Source of the DNA: Dicyema japonicum
Taxonomy: Eukaryota > Dicyemida > Rhombozoa > Dicyemidae
Direction: 5' to 3'
Assembly: GCA_011109175.1 (NCBI GenBank)
Contig: RDEW01000018.1
Location: 617,304-681,303, forward strand
DNA: 64,000 nucleotides
Shown here: positions 12,354 through 23,019 of the stretch, in pieces
Numbering within the stretch: the stretch's first letter is position 1
How the letters are laid out: every line of letters begins with the position of its first letter
Made by a program: the position numbers and the translations under genes
Notes under the pieces: generated by a model
Seen by the model: only the letters and a program-made list of their open reading frames with translations
Database searches by the model: none
Told to the model about the DNA's origin: nothing

Positions 12354-12600
12354 CTATCGAAGCTTATACATCACCATATTTATCTTCTTTTCCAAATAAT
12401 CGTCCCAATCTTTAATTTTCTCCTCATTCGCCTTGATTTCCTGCTCAATATGAGACAAATTAAAATTATTGGACAAATCTTGATTCTCAATGCAACATTG
12501 GGAATAGTTGGCTGATATTTTGTCTATGTATTGCTCCATCTCATTTTCAATTTCAGATATTCTTTCAGAATCGAAAACATTGGCAAAAAAATACTTGAAT
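12354..12600 (-). CDS. Possible coding exon, helical/charged
   Basis: A minus-strand frame contains SERISEIENEMEQYIDKISA and continues through IEQEIKANEEKIKDWDDYLE, ending NMVMYKLR and stop. The heptad-like pattern would suit a coiled coil. Immediately upstream on the same strand (12690-12600) is a tRNA-like SINE head with an AGTTCGAATCCC B box, so the frame may be interrupted or partly repeat-derived. No homolog recognised. Confidence 0.3.
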
Positions 12601-12602
12601 GT

Positions 12603-12690
12603 ATAGCAAAGGGATTCGAACTAAGGGCCATCAGACCTCTTGATGTGTTCTCAATTCAGTTAACCGAGTACTCTGCTGTTCTGCTGATTC
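12603..12690 (-). repeat. tRNA-like SINE head
   Basis: Read on the minus strand, an A-box-like GTACTCGGTTAACTGA is followed about 45 nt later by AGTTCGAATCCC, a good B box. No folded tRNA can be drawn, so this is a SINE head or tRNA pseudogene. Confidence 0.45.
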
Positions 12691-12833
12691 TTCTGCCCGA
12701 AATTGTAGTGCATGTGTTAAGTGCTTAAGAGACTTAAAATAAGTATTTTATTATTGAATTTGTAAGATAAGTATTTAAATAAATAGCTCACATTAATTTT
12801 AGTTAATAAAGTTTTATTTTCTTAAAAAAAATT

Positions 12834-12900
12834 TTCGGTCCGCGAACCAATTGCTAATTATTAATTTTGGCCTGCAGACCAAAAAGGTTGAGAACCACTG
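12834..12900. mobile_element. hAT-type terminal inverted repeat (solo end)
   Basis: The sequence ends GGTTGAGAACCACTG (12886-12900), the canonical outer end of Charlie/Buster-type hAT transposons, preceded by paired GGTCCGCGAACC / GGCCTGCAGACC words typical of such ends. The opposite end was not found nearby, possibly because of the adjacent assembly duplication. Confidence 0.5.
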
Positions 12901-13253
12901 TCTTAGAATATCGTTTAACGGCGTAGAAACACATTTTGTTACACGGCCGATTCTAAGACTGTACAAAGCATGCTCCTTGTTGGAGTTCTGTAGATGAGAA
13001 AATGATGATTTTGCCATGTGACAGGATAGACTTTTTTCCGTAGGAAGAATTTACATAGTCGTATATTGANCCACTGTCTTAGAATATCGTTTAACGGCGT
13101 AGAAACACATCTTGTTACACGGCTGATTCTAAGACTGTACAAAGCATGCCCCAAGGGGCTCCTTGTTGGAGTTCTGTAGATGAGAAAATGATGATTTTGC
13201 CATGTGACAAAATAGACTTTTTTCCGTAGGAAGAATTTACATAGTCGTATATT
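12895..13253. repeat. Duplication split by a single N
   Basis: 12895-13069 and 13071-13253 are nearly identical (ccactgtcttagaatatcg...), separated by one N at 13070. The second copy has a few extra bases (ccaaggggct). This pattern is best explained by two overlapping contig ends placed in series. Confidence 0.85.
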
Positions 13254-13767
13254 GAGAGGAAGTGGATGAAACAATCCTCTGGGCTGGTTGTGGGTTTTCG
13301 ACAAACATTGAATCATATTAACTATCATCCTGACCGTGCAGGTTCTGATAGGCCATTCTCTAAACTCTTTCAATTTTGAACTGGATGTTATTCGAATCAA
13401 GATCCAAGTGCGTCAGATACTTCCTTCTGTTTTTTTCAGAGATGACTGCGTCACTTTGTCCATGCTCACGAGAAGTAGACAGGGATCTTTATTCATAATA
13501 AAGCTAAGTAGATATTTCGTGAAATTGAGGAACACCACCACCTCGACCTTCCACCAACTAAGCGCCTGCCTAACTGGCATTACTGATAATTAACAATTTT
13601 TTATTCTTATTTTCACTTACTGTGGAACAAGGTAGGAATAAAGGGCTTAAAACCTAAATTGTCAGATTTACCGCCATAAAAGAAAATAGCTAAATTTAAA
13701 AATTAATTATTAGTTAGTTTTTGAGTTGATATCCAAAATTAGGTCGAGGAGGTGGTGTCCCTACCAA

Positions 13768-15024
13768 TTAAATTTCGGTCAAACTAGCAAAAGTGCTTGA
13801 TATTTTCCGTCCTTCCACCTCTGACACATCATTTAGGGCATCTGTGGCATCCTTTCTTGTGTTGAAGTTTACGAATCCATAACTGAGAATATCACTACAT
13901 TTTTACCCTCGTGACCTTCCTGTTTCGTGGTCCAATATTATGGCTGCAGAAACGGCATTCGGGAACGCAGCCTTGAGTCCTTCTCTAGTCGTTAGGGGAG
14001 ACAGGTATTTGACGAAAATGGAGACCCCCTGTTTTCTTTCCGGTGTCACTGGTTCATTTGTGGCTATAATCGATAGTCTTCTATTCTTAAAAGGTTTCCC
14101 GATCTGTTCTAATGTTGCTGGTAACCCTCCGGCGGGGACCACGACTTTTGCGTACCTAGGCATATTTAACCATTATAACTTGTTTTTTAGCCGTATTCTA
14201 CTCAAAACAATTCCTTTATCCTTGAAGAAATCACTTATCTCCTGAATGGTCACATTGGGCTGTAAATTGCCAATTACGACTGTAACCGGGGAATCTTGCT
14301 GTAATTATTTTATATTACCGTTTCTTTCGTCAACCATAATGCCTTCATTTCTTCCATTTGCAGAATTTTGACTATCACTTCTTTGTGCTTTGTTAGGTGC
14401 ATTATTTGACGAGAATCTTTTCGACTTCTTTTGAAAGTTCCTTGAAATGACTGTTTTTTGCTTTTTGGAAGTGTTTTTTGAAGCGGTTTTATCTGATGAG
14501 TCTATTTTGTAAGAAGTTCTATTACCTGAATCACTGCTTAAGGAGTCTTCCTTGGGCTCTTTTACTTTTTGTGACGTCGGGGGAGTTCTTTTTTTAATGG
14601 CGGGTTCATTCGAAAAATCTATCATTCATGAAGGGTGATTACCGGAATCAGTGCTTGATGAATCCTCCTTCTCCTTTTCAACTTGTGACGGTCTCTGATG
14701 AGCTCCGTTTTTAGTGACAGGGTCTTTCTTTGAGTCTTCAGTAATAATCAGATCATCACCAGGGTTGCTTGAGCTCGATGAAGAATCGGAATCGGGTTGA
14801 TTCACTTCAATCGATTCGCTCGAGGTTTTATCCGTCTGTTTTTCTGAATTCTGATCTTTTTGAATTTTCACTATTCCAATATTCGTACACCTAAAAGGTT
14901 TTCTATCTGAGTTTTTTCTCCTTTTTTTCTTGATAATAATTCGAAAGACTGCAATAAGTAATCACTTACGTGTTGACTCGGAAGAATCTGAGTCATCAGT
15001 TATAGAAACTGTGCGAGGCTTCAT
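13768..15024 (-). CDS. Nucleolin-like protein with low-complexity N-terminus and two RRMs
   Basis: Start ATG 15024-15022 (MKPRTVSITDDSDSSEST), stop 13770-13768. Seven introns on the minus strand: 14949-14969 (21 nt), about 14871-14890 (18-20 nt, exact donor uncertain because frame is kept only with the 18-nt choice), then 14619-14642, 14502-14525, 14295-14318, 14156-14179 and 13883-13906 (24 nt each). The first half is rich in Ser, Asp, Lys and Glu (a run of Ser near 14780), then come two RNA-recognition motifs: RRM1 with VTVVIGNL (RNP2) and KYAKVVVP, RRM2 with SIFVKYL (RNP2) and SRGYGFVNF (RNP1, created by splicing). Acidic/Ser tracts plus tandem RRMs resemble nucleolin and related pre-rRNA or mRNA binding proteins; orthology is not certain. 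A TATAAA lies about 15 nt upstream of the start. Confidence 0.85.
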
Positions 15025-15224
15025 TTTTGCTGAAATGGACGTTCAGAGAATTTATACCCGCCAAATTTGCGTAGATTACTTCCAGACTAAGGAAGTATTT
15101 AAAAGGAAGTATTGATTGAGCAAGTCAATTTTTTTAAATTGTGATTATAATTAATGTTATTGTTAGAAATTTAACATCACGTTTTTGATTATCAAAATTA
15201 CATAATAAAAACCGATTCATATAA

Positions 15225-15505
15225 TGGCTAATTGGTAGAAGTTTTCTGTTTTTTGTCTGTTCCTCCTCTCTCTTCCTATTAGAGTGGCGTCATGTGATCC
15301 ATTTGTCTAGGTGGCGCCCAGTGCCAGGCCGGCACGAAAAAGGATCATTTGCTTTCCTCCACTCCACTGGAGGCGTTTTCACAACTGCAAATATGGACGT
15401 CTTTTACCCTTTATGTTGATTCCGGATGGACTGTGTTTCTGTAGAAGTGGAAACTGGATAAACTTAATTAGTTGTTAATTTTACTTCTTTCTCGTTGTAT
15501 CCGGG
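15225..15505 (+). repeat. SINE family A copy
   Basis: Shares a body with 18960-19165 (+) and 61205-61495 (-): segments gtctgttcctcct, attagagtggcgtcatgt, gtgccaggccggcacg, a ctccactggagg palindrome-like core, and ccggatggactgtgtttctg. Close match to the 61205 copy in the opposite orientation over about 270 bp. Confidence 0.75.
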
Positions 15506-15659
15506 GTTAATAAATTAAATTAATTGAATTAAATATGATCACTTGATGATATTATCGATCAAAACTTTTTTGGGTCATGATTGCCGATGACTCTAAGGAA
15601 CCACTCTCTGCTGGACATGGCGGCCAGTTTCCTACATGTTTGTTAGCTAGAAGTAACTG

Positions 15660-15855
15660 AATTCTTTATTTACGCCAGGTTTAAAATCTTTGGTAAGCCC
15701 AGTACACAGTTACAACTAACTAACTAAAATATCCAAGGGAGAACGTCTGCTTGTATCGACCAGCTCCATCCTCCAATAGTCCATTACAGGCTTCCAAAGA
15801 GAAGCGGAGAATTATGTTTGCCTTTTCGTCGAGTACATGACTTCATTCTTTAGCG
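15660..15855 (-). repeat. SINE family B copy
   Basis: Homologous to 21295-21710 (-), 29230-29560 (+) and 31985-32200 (+). Shared words include atctttggtaagcc, gtatcgacca, tccattacaggcttcc and cttcattctt. Confidence 0.65.
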
Positions 15856-16530
15856 GATATTATCTATTATTAAACACATAAATTATTTTTATAAACACAA
15901 AAATTTAACAACTACCAAAAGTTCCTTACATTCATGGCTGGCCGCTTTCAAAATTGAAACACATTCCCCCCCGACAATTTCTAAGAAAAGGAAATGTCTC
16001 ATTAAGTCATTTTTTCCTCTTCTATCATATTGACATTTGCGTATACAGGAGTGACCAAAGATCCTCAAAGAAAAGTGAAGATGTGAAAATGATGTTAACA
16101 AGATTAGAAAAATTGAAGAGGTCGTTTCCAGAGAAAATTTAAAAGTTCTATTCTGGACTGTTTTCACGGACTAGCTGGAATACGTTGCCAGTACGAATGA
16201 AACAATTGGAAGTGGTCCCAAGTCAGATGACTCTGGTAATATTCATATGTTCTGACCAGCCTAAATCCTAAAGAAGCTTGCATTTAACATCTCGAAAAGC
16301 CGAAGAAAACTATTAAGTAGGTGGTGGAAAGTAAGGTTGCACTACGAAAAAAAAGGCTACCACGAAGTAAGTTAAAGGTAACCAATATAATGGTGGATTA
16401 TGAGTACAGAATAACACCTATATGTGAAAGTGGTATAAGAAAATTTGAAAATTACTTCACATAAACAAAGGAGTTATTCCAATCTTAAAAAAAGACTACT
16501 GTGGCTCATATTAGTTGACCGCGGTTTCAT
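15856..16530. other. Intergenic, no gene recognised
   Basis: Open frames here overlap on opposite strands, show no conserved motif and have no supporting splice pattern. Confidence 0.4.
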
Positions 16531-16532
16531 GC

Positions 16533-16999
16533 GTTTCCGCAAAAAACAAGGAAACCCATTAAGGGAAGAAGTTATCCATGCGGAGAAATCAGCCCTGATT
16601 AAAGACATCTTGATCGAATTCTCTTACTGGAATTCCGGAGGGCGATGGGATCGCTGGTGACCTCTTAACGGGATCAAACCTCTTTTTTATATCGATGCAG
16701 ATTTTTCCATTAACAACAGCCATGCTGTTAGAATAAATTATTCCGAATAAAAGGTATCAATGATANGTTTCCGCAAAAAACAAGGAAACCCATTAAGGGA
16801 AGAAGTTATCCATGCGGAGAAATCAGCCCTGATTAAAGACATCTTGATCGAATTCCCTTACTGGAATTCCGGAGGGCGATGGGATTGCTGGTGGCCTCTT
16901 AATGGGATCAAACCTCTTTTTTATATCGATGCAGATTTTTCCATTAACAACAGCCATGCTGTTAGAATAAATTATTCCGAATAAAAGGTATCAATGATA
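16533..16999. repeat. Duplication split by a single N
   Basis: 16533-16765 and 16767-16999 (233 bp each) are almost identical and flank one N at 16766. Both contain an open frame with FRKKQGNPLREEVIHAEKSA and NSGGRWD; it has no recognised family. The layout suggests redundant contig ends rather than a biological tandem. Confidence 0.85.
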
Positions 17000-18009
17000 G
17001 AACCGTTAACACGTTGTGATAGTTGGACTCGGCAGAAACCACTCGTGTCTCCTGTAGGAACCCTGGTGTCTTTCGGCATAGAAGAAAACATTTGATTCGT
17101 GAACTGGATAGTTCCTCCTCTTTTTGGCAAGATGATCTACACATCGTCATTCCGAAATTCAAAAATACTAATTTTGACGTTTAAAAAATTTCACGGCTAA
17201 CGTTTATTTCTGCAGCTACCACAGACCCCGTTACGATTGACTCTGATACATTTTTTCATAATCTACGAATAATAACAAGAAAACCTCAGAATACTCCAAA
17301 TTGCTAATTTGTATCCCCTAACCCTCTCATTTGTGTTACTTCCTATGAATCCGAGGACATTTCAGCCAACAACACCGATAAATTTTCCCTTTTTTAGAAA
17401 TTAGAAATCCGCTGTTTATCTGAACAAAGCAAGCTGAGGAAACTTATATTTTATATTCCACAGTCGATTTGCAAAAGTCCTTCAATTGGATGCCCAGTTA
17501 CCTCGAATGAGTTCAAAATGAACAATTTTTTGTTTGCCAAGCCAACATACTTGTAAGAATAATTCACTACCAATAACCCCTAGGAGTGGAAAACACATAA
17601 AAACTTGCCTTTTGCATATTTCGTGATTATTTTTTATGCAAATAAGTCTTAAATTACTCTTAGGCGATCTAAAAGTCAAGGTGGCTGATAACCATAATCC
17701 TCAGTGAAATCCCCATTGAAGAGCTAAAGTAATATAATTTACTAAACCTTGTCGTCTAGTACGGCAGTCGAAATTTATTCTAATGACAATAAAATTATTT
17801 ACTTTAAGAATATCAGATTTCTTAACTAGATCTCTGGAATCGACTCATTAACGTAATTTTTTCTTTTGGCTTTCGAATTTCCACATGATGATGAAGTGGG
17901 GTAATTAATTTAATAGCTGTGGACACTCAAAACTGTTTAAGAGTTACCCCCATGATTGAATGAATAGGTTAATAGCTGTAGATAGTATAGTCAAGATCCC
18001 AGCAATATA
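17000..18009. other. Intergenic, no gene recognised
   Basis: Short frames only. A minus-strand frame at 17679-17482 (MTFRSPKSNLRL...) is open but matches nothing I know. Confidence 0.4.
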
Positions 18010-18211
18010 TTACATAGAATTTCTTCCAGCCGAAGCTAGGGGAGCGTTGAAATGGTAGTCTACCTTGATGAGAAAGTTGTGGATTATCAGATAGTTACTG
18101 CGACCTCATATTACATAAAATTTCTTCCAGCCGAAGCTAGGGGAGCGTTGAAATGGTAGTCTACCTTGATGAGAAAGTTGTGGATTATCAGATAATTACT
18201 GCGACCTCACT
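18010..18211. repeat. Tandem duplication, period 101 bp
   Basis: ttacata..atttcttccagccgaagc recurs at 18010 and 18111 with only two or three mismatches over 101 bp. No N lies between the copies. Non-coding. Confidence 0.85.
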
Positions 18212-18408
18212 AATTAATGCAAGAAACTGACGCTATCAAAACATTTAACCTGAAAATTGTAACACAATATAAAATAAGTGATTCTACACTTGAATAGTTG
18301 AAATGTCAATAGTAAAATCATTTTCAGTCGACGAATTTTGATTTATTCGCTTTCATCCATTTAATTCTCAATCTTTAGACTTGTGCTTAATTGCTCATTG
18401 GATGACTA

Positions 18409-18716
18409 TTCAATTGCTTGCACTTAGAAAAAAAATTTAGCTCTATAGTAGCAATGCTTTCAAAAACTTACCAAAAATACACCAATAATCTAAATATATG
18501 CCTGCTTTGTTTTGTCTCACATATCTATCTTTTTCTAAATGAAATTCAGTTTTTTCTAGATNTTCAATTGCTTGCACTTAGAAAAAAAATTTAGCTCTAT
18601 ATTAGCAATGCTTTAAAAAACTTATCCAAAAATACACCAATAATCTAAATATATGTCTGCTTTGTTTTGTCTCACTTATATATCTTTTTCTAAATGAAAT
18701 TCAGTTTTTTCTAGAG
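18409..18716. repeat. Duplication split by a single N
   Basis: 18409-18561 and 18563-18716 (ttcaattgcttgcacttag...) are near-identical and separated by one N at 18562, as at 13070 and 16766. Confidence 0.85.
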
Positions 18717-18959
18717 TGAAGTCTACAAGAACTAAATTATTTTTTTATCATAGAATTTATCACACTAAATGTGGAGCTTCTGCAAATTATTCTCAAGTTC
18801 TTTCAAATTAGGCTTGACAATTTTCGATCCCGAATCCTATGTGCTTCTAAAACTACCCTTCAGAGTTAAGGGTTTCCAATGTATCATGATGAACGGGGAC
18901 ACATGGTGCCATGTGACTATTCGACTTAAGATTTCTGTTTGTTTCTTCTGATCCTCAAT

Positions 18960-19165
18960 TTCTCTTTCAAATATAGTGGGGTCTTGGTGGCGTCCAGTGC
19001 CAGAGTGGCACGAAAAAGGATCATTTTCTCTCCCCCACTCCATTGGAGGGGTTTCTACAAATGGAAGAAATGGACATCTTTTACATTTTATGCTAGTTCT
19101 GGATGGACGTGTGTGACATTGTTGACTATTAACTTCTTTCTCGGTGCATCTGGGGTTATTAGTAA
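18960..19165 (+). repeat. SINE family A copy
   Basis: Body shared with 15225-15505: ggtggcgtccagtgccag, ggcacgaaaaaggatcatt, a ctccattggagg core, gttctggatggacgtgtg. The adjoining 19165-19260 (gtccatgcttgcaag...gtaaagctaagtatacatttcg) is similar to 13455-13520, a further small repeat. Confidence 0.7.
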
Positions 19166-19501
19166 TGTCTCCTGAGTCCGTCACCTCGTCCATGCTTGCA
19201 AGAAAAAAAGACAATGGTTTTCATCCTTCGTAAAGCTAAGTATACATTTCGAGCAATAGAGGGAAATCATGTATTCTTTAAAGTGCATTTTCAATCCGAA
19301 GTCATTATGTACCAAGATTGAAAATTTTACAAAAGAGGTTACAAGTTTGTATTTTTATAATCAAAACAGGTGGCTCAAATCCAAAATGTAAATTATTTGA
19401 TTAAAAAGTCATAACGTTATTTTTGATTTTTGAATTTCCTGTTAAAATCCGTGTTTCTTTGATAACTTATTTTTTGACTTTTAAGCTGAATATAATACAT
19501 T

Positions 19502-20481
19502 TTAAATAACCTTTTTTTGATACATTCGCTCATAGTACTCCAACTCTCCTTCTCCAGCCTGTCTTGTGTTTTCAACTTCTAAAAATATTCTCACACAAAA
19601 CCAAATTGCTTAGAAATTTCCAAATTGTTCGATTGATCGCCTACAACTAACAGTAGTGTCTACCGATTCCGCTGGGATCTAGCCTCATGTAGCCTTCTGC
19701 TAAACTCGAAAATCCAGTGAGTCCCCCCATCGCTTTATAAGGCACATCTTGACCCACCGGCATCCCACGTGCCTTCCTTTCGTCTTTGGTTTCTATCATC
19801 ATTCTGTGACAATTTATTGTGTCTCCGCAAGGACAGGTGAAACTACTCGTGAATTTTTTGCACGTGCATTTCACTCGAATAAGTCAAACCATAATACTTT
19901 TTAGACATTGAAGTGAATTTATTTCATGTGCATCTACGAAATGTTTGCAGTGACATCGAATTGGCTGGGATCCGTTTGTTGGGAGATATTTGAAAGAATT
20001 ACAAGGACAATTTTTTACTAAGCAAGGGAGTCGTCTTAAAGATTGTTCAGGGATCGATTCTAAGTCGGTATGATGTTCCTTATATCTTGATGGTTCAACT
20101 TAGGAAGGACACCTGTGTTGACAAACGCATCGTGTTTCGGGGCCAATTAGCTTGCAATCCATTCCAGAAGATGAGGTCCAACTCACGAAAAGTCGATTGC
20201 GTATTCTCTAACATGAATTTAGCTATACTTTTATCACAATGTCTTTTTTGTATTTTTCATATTCCTCGGGAGTAAATGGAATTCCTCCGTCGTCCTCTCC
20301 CACAATTCTCATTAATTTTTAACTTACACCTTTTTTGTATTTTTCATATTCCTCGGGAGTAAATGGAATTCCTCCGTCGTCGTCTCCCACAATTCTCATT
20401 AATTTTTAACTTACACCTTTTATATTCAGCATAATCACAAGCAGCTTTGAGACTATCAGAATTCAAATTTATTCGCTCCAT
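19502..20481 (-). CDS. FAM221A: FAM221A-like cysteine-rich protein
   Basis: Start ATG 20481-20479 (MERINLNSDSLKAACDYAEY), stop 19504-19502. Introns: 20395-20416, 20308-20329 (both 22 nt), 20208-20228 (21), 20086-20112 (27), 19874-19897 (24), 19641-19663 (23), 19579-19601 (23). The joined protein follows FAM221A from end to end: YKRIVGDDDGG..FTPEEYEKY, RLFVSWTSSSGMDCKLIGPE, a Cys/His-rich centre (CVCQHRYKEH, CHCKHFVDAH, CTCKKF..CPCG), PVGQDVPYKAMGGLTGFSSLA, EGYMRLDPSGIG and a tail ELEYYERMYQKK. The molecular function of FAM221 proteins is not established. Exon 2 is present twice in tandem (see 20244-20417); only one copy can be used because including both shifts the frame. The start is 93 bp from that of the divergent frame at 20574. 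Confidence 0.92.
20244..20417. repeat. 87-bp tandem duplication covering an intron plus exon of FAM221A
   Basis: 20244-20330 and 20331-20417 differ by a single base (cgtcctctc versus cgtcgtctc) over most of their length. The unit equals one 22-nt intron plus 65 nt of exon 2, and the junction lies in an AAAAG shared by the end of exon 1 and the middle of exon 2. Confidence 0.85.
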
Positions 20482-20573
20482 ATTTTGTTTTTGTTTCCTA
20501 GCAATTATTTTAAAATTATTTCATTCAAAAATAATAATGATGATTCAATATTATTAGCAGAATAGTAGAAATC

Positions 20574-21022
20574 ATGGATATATTTTGTTCTCTAATCGAT
20601 TTCCTGTGTGATCACAAGCACAGATACTTCTGGGTAGCAGTTAGGTCTCTCGATGAGCACAGGATGAAAATAGAAAGAGCGATCAATATATTCAGAACGA
20701 AAACGTCCAGTCCTTGGAGTTGTGGAAATTATCCTAATGGAAGGGGGATGAGTATTTTTTGTTCACCATAGCAATGAGTGCCGTGAATTCCATAACGCCA
20801 CAAGAGAATAGCAAAAATAGAGTAAAAGATAAATCTTTGAACAAATTGCAGGTTGAAGGAATGAATTTACTTAGATCATTTGGGTCACCGAGGAAGAAAA
20901 ATAAAAGTGATCACAGTTCCTACAATTACAATTGTCATCTTACGTTTGTTGTCCTCAATTATCCACCGCTGCCTAGAGGTTCCTCCATGGTCATTGTACA
21001 GGAAATCGATTGGAGAGGATAA
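20574..21022 (+). CDS. Unrecognised protein, divergent from FAM221A
   Basis: Start ATG 20574 (MDIFCSLIDFLCDHKHRYFW). A 20-nt intron (20752-20771) joins the frame ending NYPNGRGM to MSAVNSITPQENSKNRVKDK; it continues LLRSFGSPRKKNK and LNYPPLPRGSSM to a stop at 21020-21022. A 23-nt intron near 20975-20997 would give an alternative ending (PLPRGNRLERIISGGG). No family recognised. The Pro-rich end and Ser/Lys-rich middle suggest a partly disordered protein. A SINE starts about 30 bp downstream and may have cut the gene short. Proximity to FAM221A suggests a shared promoter. Confidence 0.5.
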
Positions 21023-21049
21023 TTTCTGGGGGTGGTCTACTTTCCTTTG

Positions 21050-21292
21050 TATAATAATAATAATATAATAAAGCCTTTTCACGAGAGCCATAGTATTTAT
21101 AGCTCCGCATAGGAAGGACACACATTTTATTTAAGTAAAGAACAGTTAATTTTAACTAATTGTAGAACCAAGGAATGATCTTCATTTCTTTTTTTTCTTT
21201 TTCTTGTGTGAGTGTCCTTTCTAGACAATCCAGTTCCGCAGTGAGTATCCACCGATGACGGCGTCACTCGTCAAACCCTTTCCTTCGTATAT
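21050..21292 (-). repeat. SINE family C copy
   Basis: Reverse complement matches 59455-59690 closely and 28440-28705 more distantly: tgacgccgtcatc near the head, agtgaatactcactgcggaact, cacacaagaaaaagaaaaaa, ttaaaattaactgttc, aataaagtgtgtgtcc and a GGCTTTATTATAT/TTATTATTA tail. Confidence 0.8.
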
Positions 21293-21294
21293 TA

Positions 21295-21712
21295 GTATTA
21301 ATCCCAGGCTTACAATCTTTGGTAAGCCAAGAACAGTCACAACTAATTAATACAAGGAAAAAACCTATGGAGAAAATCTGCTTGTGTCGACCAAAAATAT
21401 CTTCCAATAGTACATTACAGGCTTCCGCTTCAAAAGAGAGGCCCGCCTTCTTCTGTTTTCATCACACGTCCCACCGTCGCTAACATCACTTCATTCTTAG
21501 GCGGAATAGTTTTCATTATGTAATCTTCATCAGAAAATTTGGTCAGGGAGAAAGTAGGAAGATCTCTTTCAACTACTGTGTCGTCCCAGTGGGATCTGTT
21601 TGACAAGAATTGACCTTCGCTGAAAACTCCATTTTTCGGATTTGAACCCACGACCTTCATATACGATGTCATTAGACGTTACGGTCAGCCAGGTGGACTT
21701 TCTTTTGCCTGA
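21295..21712 (-). repeat. tRNA-derived SINE family B, longest copy
   Basis: On the minus strand the head at 21700-21640 has an A-box-like TGGCTGACCGTAA and a B box GGGTTCAAATCC spaced as in a tRNA. The body shares atctttggtaagcc, gtgtcgacca and acattacaggcttcc with the copies at 15660, 29230 and 31985. The 80-codon frame inside is a by-product of the repeat. Confidence 0.7.
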
Positions 21713-21989
21713 GAAAGAGATGGGAGAAGTGGGTTTCTTCTATAGGAGATTTTCAAAAAAACGAAAAAATCAGGCTCCGGATATTATTTCATATTTTTAA
21801 TATTCATATTTTTAAACATTTAAATATTATATAATACATGCACATGCATTTTCATGTTGTAGTTGTGTCTATATATTTTTGCATATGATGATTAACGAGA
21901 TCCAACTCTGATGTCTGATTAGTTTATGTCTGATGCAATTATTTACTGTACATGTAATTTGATTTAGTAAATGCAATTATATTGACCAT

Positions 21990-22935
21990 TATCTTATACA
22001 TGTAACCCATCTAACAAAACTGGTTCAATTCATTTCGGACGGCCTGAATACCCCAAATCCACACGAGAAAACCGTGTTGATCTTAGTGCATGTAGAGAAG
22101 GCTTTTGACTCAGCACCCCGGAAGATCCTTACAGCAAAAATTTTTAAGACATCGATCCACCATAAATTCAAATCATGTTGGCTAACTTTATCAACGGTCG
22201 AATGAGCCAAGTGGTGGCAAATAACCAAAAATCAAAACCACGATATTTTCCAAATGGAGTTCCACAAGGATCACCGTTATTACCATGCTCTTTAATATGT
22301 TCCTCAGTGACCTATTATGCCCAACTACCAAAGAAACAGTTCTTTTATCGTATGCGGATGATCTCGTGGTCGCAGTGAAACTTCGAAGAATCGAGGAGGC
22401 GACACGGTACGTGCAAGATTTACTAGACCAGATGGGTCGCTGGTTCCTGGAGAACCATCTGAATATATCACAAGGAAAGACACATGTAGTGACGTTTAAT
22501 TCAACACGAAAAGAATTACGGGCAACACCAAGAATAACATTGCATGACACACCGCTTCTTACTAAGAAGACCCTTTCAATCCTTGGCGTCATCCTGATCC
22601 CCTACTCACATTTACCCATCAAGTGGACCTAGTAATTGCGAGGATCCAAAAGAAAATTTGAATTCTCAAGTCTTTCATTCACTCTCCAGTATCTTCCCGC
22701 CCATCGTTAGAGCTCTATACAAACAATTCTTTCTATTTAGTATCAAGTACGCCTGTGCTGCATGGATTGCCCCTTCATCAATTTCGGCACAGAGCAAGCT
22801 GGAGGTTTTACAAAACTTTCATGACTACTGCTCCCCGTAGTCATGACCGATTACAGGTCACAGTTGTCTTCGATGAAAGACATCCATTGGAAGGTCAATT
22901 CTGAGTATCTCCCAGGTAGGTGCGTTGTACGTCTA
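21990..22935 (+). pseudogene. CR1/Jockey-like LINE, RT palm and thumb
   Basis: Starts inside the RT with HLTKLVQFISDGLN and VHVEKAFDSAPRK (motif A, with the catalytic Asp replaced in VHVEKAFDS), then NGVPQGSPLL, a frameshift near 22290, and LLSYADDLVVAVK (motif C intact), LNISQGKTHVVTFN, KKTLSILGVIL. A broken thumb follows (IVRALYKQFFLFSIKYACAAW). The THLTKLxQFISDGLN signature ties it to the element at 44100-47500. Bases 22955-23020 hold a fragment of SINE family A. Confidence 0.75.
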
Positions 22936-23019
22936 TTCCGCTTCATGATACATTATATTTGTGGGAACTCCTCCACTGGAGTAGGGAAAAGATGGATTTT
23001 TCGGTTGCTGGCAAGGTAT

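Noticed and set aside
15954-16167. Opposing frames near 16000 as a small gene
   Set aside because: No motif, no consistent intron pattern, and both strands are equally open.
22191-22592. 133-codon minus-strand frame
   Set aside because: Shadow of the plus-strand LINE reverse transcriptase, which has the YADD motif.
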